From: Paenibacillaceae bacterium UBA6304
Lineage (GTDB): Bacteria; Bacillota; Bacilli; Paenibacillales; Paenibacillaceae
DNA length: 6,612 nt
Reading direction: 5' to 3'
Assembly: GCA_002439285.1 (NCBI GenBank)
Contig: DJTQ01000217.1
Coordinates: 1 to 6,612 of the forward strand
The notes under the pieces were generated by a model, which did not search any database, had not been told where the DNA came from, and saw nothing but the letters and a program-made list of their open reading frames with translations. Every line of letters starts with the position of its first letter. The stretch's first letter is position 1. Below are positions 4,710-6,612 of the stretch, piece after piece. Both the position numbers and the translations under genes were made by a program.

Positions 4710-5953
4710 AGGAAGATATATTCGCTCTGCTCCGGAGGGAGATTCGCTCCGGATTGGATGTGACCTCTTCTATGCAGGACGAACAACTAATGGATTATAT
4801 CGAGCGTCAGGTGCTTGAAGAGCAACGGCTGTCGGGTTTAACAGCAACCGAGAAACGCAGTTGGATAAGGCGCTTATACGATTCGTTCCGCGGTTTGGAT
4901 GTTCTTCAGCCGCTTGTCGATGATCGGACTGTCACCGAGATCATGATCAATGGACCCGAGGAAATATTCGTCGAGCAGGAGGGGCAAGTGCGGCGCCTGC
5001 CGGTTCATTTTGAGTCTAAAGAACGGCTGGAGGATATCATTCAGACAATCGTGTCCGGGGTCAATCGGGTCGTGAACGAATCTTCTCCCATCGTAGATGC
5101 GAGACTCAAGAACGGATCGCGGGTAAATATCGTTCTTCCGCCGATAGCGCTTAAGGGACCGACTATGACGATCCGAAAGTTTCCGGAACGTCCGATGACT
5201 ATGGGGGATTTGGTTGAGAAAGGTTCCCTGGATAAAGAGACAGCAAGTTGGCTGCAGACCTTGGTGAGAAGCAAATACAACATCTTTATCAGCGGGGGTA
5301 CCGGGTCGGGCAAAACAACGTTTCTAAACGCATTGTCCCAGTATATTCCGGTTGATGAGCGGGTCATTACAATCGAAGATTCGGCGGAACTGCAGATCGT
5401 AACGGTCCCTAATCTGGTCTCCCTTGAAACTCGGAATGCCAATACAGAGGGCAAAGGTGAAATTACGGTCAGGGATTTGATCCGTTCTTCGCTCCGGATG
5501 CGCCCCAACCGGATTATCGTCGGCGAGGTCCGGGGACGGGAAGCATTGGATATGCTTCAGGCGATGAATACTGGACATGACGGAAGCTTATCCACCGGCC
5601 ACGCCAATAGTACGGCGGATATGATTAGCCGCTTGGAGACCATGGTGCTGAGCGGGGCTGAGCTTCCGCTCGGGGTGGTCAGACAGCAGATCGCCTCAGC
5701 GATCGATATTTTCATTCATCTATCCAGGCTTCGCGACCGCTCACGCAGAGTGACGGAAATTTCGGAGGTAGTTGGAATGAAGGATGGGGAGGTGGTGTTG
5801 AACCCGCTATATCAGTTTCGCGAGAAAGAAGAGAGGGCGGGGGAAATCATCGGTTTACTGGAGAGCACAGGCAATCACTTACTGCACACGGAGAAGTTGA
5901 GCATGGCCGGAATGAGCCGCTTTGCCGGGGAGCAAGGAGGTGACGGGTCGTGA
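4706..5953 (+). CDS. tadA: Tad secretion ATPase TadA/CpaF (type II/IV secretion ATPase)
   Basis: A 415-residue hexameric cytoplasmic ATPase that powers Flp pilus assembly. The start is the ATG overlapping the tadZ stop, with GGGGGAG (4692-4698) 7 nt upstream; the longer in-frame reading from 4649 would run inside tadZ and has no such site. The N-terminal domain carries VTEIMINGP (76-84) and the VDARLKNGSRVN block (from 130). The catalytic domain has every expected motif: Walker A GGTGSGKTT (197-205, Lys203), Asp box TIEDSAEL (Glu224, Asp225), Walker B IIVGEVRG (Glu274) and His box STGHANS (His299). The length is typical of the family, and the LRMRPNRIIVGEVRG block is that of CpaF/TadA rather than PilB or GspE. 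It sits between tadZ and tadB with 4-nt overlaps on both sides. It appears intact and presumably active. Confidence 0.96.
   Translation: MKEDIFALLRREIRSGLDVTSSMQDEQLMDYIERQVLEEQRLSGLTATEKRSWIRRLYDSFRGLDVLQPLVDDRTVTEIMINGPEEIFVEQEGQVRRLPVHFESKERLEDIIQTIVSGVNRVVNESSPIVDARLKNGSRVNIVLPPIALKGPTMTIRKFPERPMTMGDLVEKGSLDKETASWLQTLVRSKYNIFISGGTGSGKTTFLNALSQYIPVDERVITIEDSAELQIVTVPNLVSLETRNANTEGKGEITVRDLIRSSLRMRPNRIIVGEVRGREALDMLQAMNTGHDGSLSTGHANSTADMISRLETMVLSGAELPLGVVRQQIASAIDIFIHLSRLRDRSRRVTEISEVVGMKDGEVVLNPLYQFREKEERAGEIIGLLESTGNHLLHTEKLSMAGMSRFAGEQGGDGS
5934..5943 (+). promoter_or_regulatory. Shine-Dalgarno for the GTG start of tadB
   Basis: AAGGAGGTGA, a ten-base match to the 16S tail inside the end of tadA, lies 6 nt before the GTG at 5950. 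It fixes the tadB start despite the rare codon and the absence of an ATG nearby. Confidence 0.88.
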
Positions 5954-6612
5954 CAATAGGAAAGCGCACAACAAAACGGCGCGTAACCGGAAAGAGGCTT
6001 GAACAGGCCGGGAAAGGCCGAGACACTTTGCCGGATTACAGAGTGTATGTTCTTTCTAAAGGGCAGAGATTGGCCTGCTTGCTTGTTGGCGGATTGGGCT
6101 TGTACGGTGTCGGTTATGTCTTTTTTCATTCGCTGCTGCTTTCGTTGGTCCTGATGTGTGGTGTATGTATGGTTCCCAAGTACTGGAGCCGGTATTTGCT
6201 GCGCCGAAGGAGAGAAAATCTCGGGCTTCACTTCAAGCAGGCGCTGTATTCGCTATCTTCCTCACTGGCCGCCGGACGGTCGGTCGAGAATGGATTTCGG
6301 GAGGCGATTGCCGATCTGAGACTGCTGTATCCTGACGGAAACAATGATTTGATTGTGGAGTTAGGCATTATTTGCACAAGAATGGAATACGGCCAGCCGA
6401 TTGAAGAAGCGCTTCAAGATTTCAGTCGCCGGGCGGAAATGGAGGATATCAGCAATTTTGCGGACGTCTTCACGACCTGCAAACGGACCGGGGGGGATTT
6501 GGTGGAAATCGTTAGACGTACTTCGGCCATTATTAGCGAAAAGCTGGAGATTAGCCAAGAGATCGGAGTCATGATTGCCCAAAAACGGTTTGAGTCCAAA
6601 GCGATGCTCGTG
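5950..6612 (+). CDS. tadB: Tad platform protein TadB (T2SSF domain), 3' end missing
   Basis: The inner-membrane platform protein of the Tad machine, partner of TadA and, usually, of TadC. The frame is open from the GTG at 5950, whose GTGA overlaps the tadA stop, to the window edge (221 codons). Residues 1-25 form a very basic, probably cytoplasmic tail (KRTTKRRVTGKR). DYRVYVLSKGQRL leads into two hydrophobic segments at about 41-59 and 61-76. From about 93 the T2SSF domain begins: FKQALYSLSSSLAAGRSVENGF, then ICTRMEYGQPIEEALQDF and the signature FADVFTTCKRTGGDLVEIV. Two further C-terminal membrane helices are expected past the window. A run of seven G (6490-6496) lies in the signature region, but the frame is intact. 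tadC and the flp pilin would be expected next. Confidence 0.92.
   Translation, partial: MTIGKRTTKRRVTGKRLEQAGKGRDTLPDYRVYVLSKGQRLACLLVGGLGLYGVGYVFFHSLLLSLVLMCGVCMVPKYWSRYLLRRRRENLGLHFKQALYSLSSSLAAGRSVENGFREAIADLRLLYPDGNNDLIVELGIICTRMEYGQPIEEALQDFSRRAEMEDISNFADVFTTCKRTGGDLVEIVRRTSAIISEKLEISQEIGVMIAQKRFESKAMLV

Noticed and set aside
5041..5508. Antisense open frame of 155 codons inside tadA
   Set aside because: Fully covered by the best-supported gene of the window; long antisense frames are expected opposite this codon usage, and no family motif is seen.
6490..6496. Seven-G run in tadB as a frameshift or phase-variation site
   Set aside because: The frame continues correctly through the TadB signature on both sides; a single 7-nt run is weak evidence for switching.

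Overview
The window looks like chromosomal DNA of a Gram-positive, Paenibacillus-like Firmicute. The signs are strong AAGGAGGT-type ribosome binding sites before most genes, GTG starts, classic U-tract intrinsic terminators, a lipoprotein signal, an Ohr peroxidase, and a Firmicute-type Tad pilus locus with a CpaE/TadZ-like ATPase whose sequence style I associate with Paenibacillus. The genus is inferred from this style, not proven. All real genes lie on the plus strand and no gap exceeds about 150 bases.

Left end (2-1874): the 3' part of an FtsX/MacB-type ABC permease is tightly coupled to a lipoprotein with a long disordered linker and a C-terminal domain resembling DUF3299. In other bacteria, such permease plus DUF3299 pairs occur in metal (zinc) uptake operons. 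Metal transport is therefore the leading hypothesis here, but it is unproven because the ATPase and any upstream binding protein lie outside the window.

Middle (1875-3404): ohr, an organic hydroperoxide reductase with both catalytic cysteines, stands alone and ends at a strong terminator. A good sigma-A promoter (2547-2575) follows and drives a 92-residue Cys-cluster protein of unknown function. Next comes a DCC-family (DUF393) thiol-disulfide oxidoreductase-like protein, separated from it by a terminator-like hairpin. Three of the middle proteins are thus cysteine-based, which suggests but does not prove a thiol/oxidative-stress neighbourhood.

Right end (3421-6612): a probable extended -10 promoter, a leader containing a strong branched terminator hairpin, and then the start of a tad (Flp pilus / type IVc secretion) operon: tadZ/cpaE-like, tadA/cpaF ATPase and tadB, which runs off the window. 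The three genes overlap by 4 nt (ATGA, GTGA) and should be translationally coupled. TadZ would position the machine, TadA would power it, and TadB would be the inner-membrane platform.

The most interesting point is the promoter-terminator-gene order before tadZ. There is no room for a promoter after the terminator, so the operon is probably entered by read-through or attenuation. I see no wholly new system, mobile element, CRISPR array or RNA gene.
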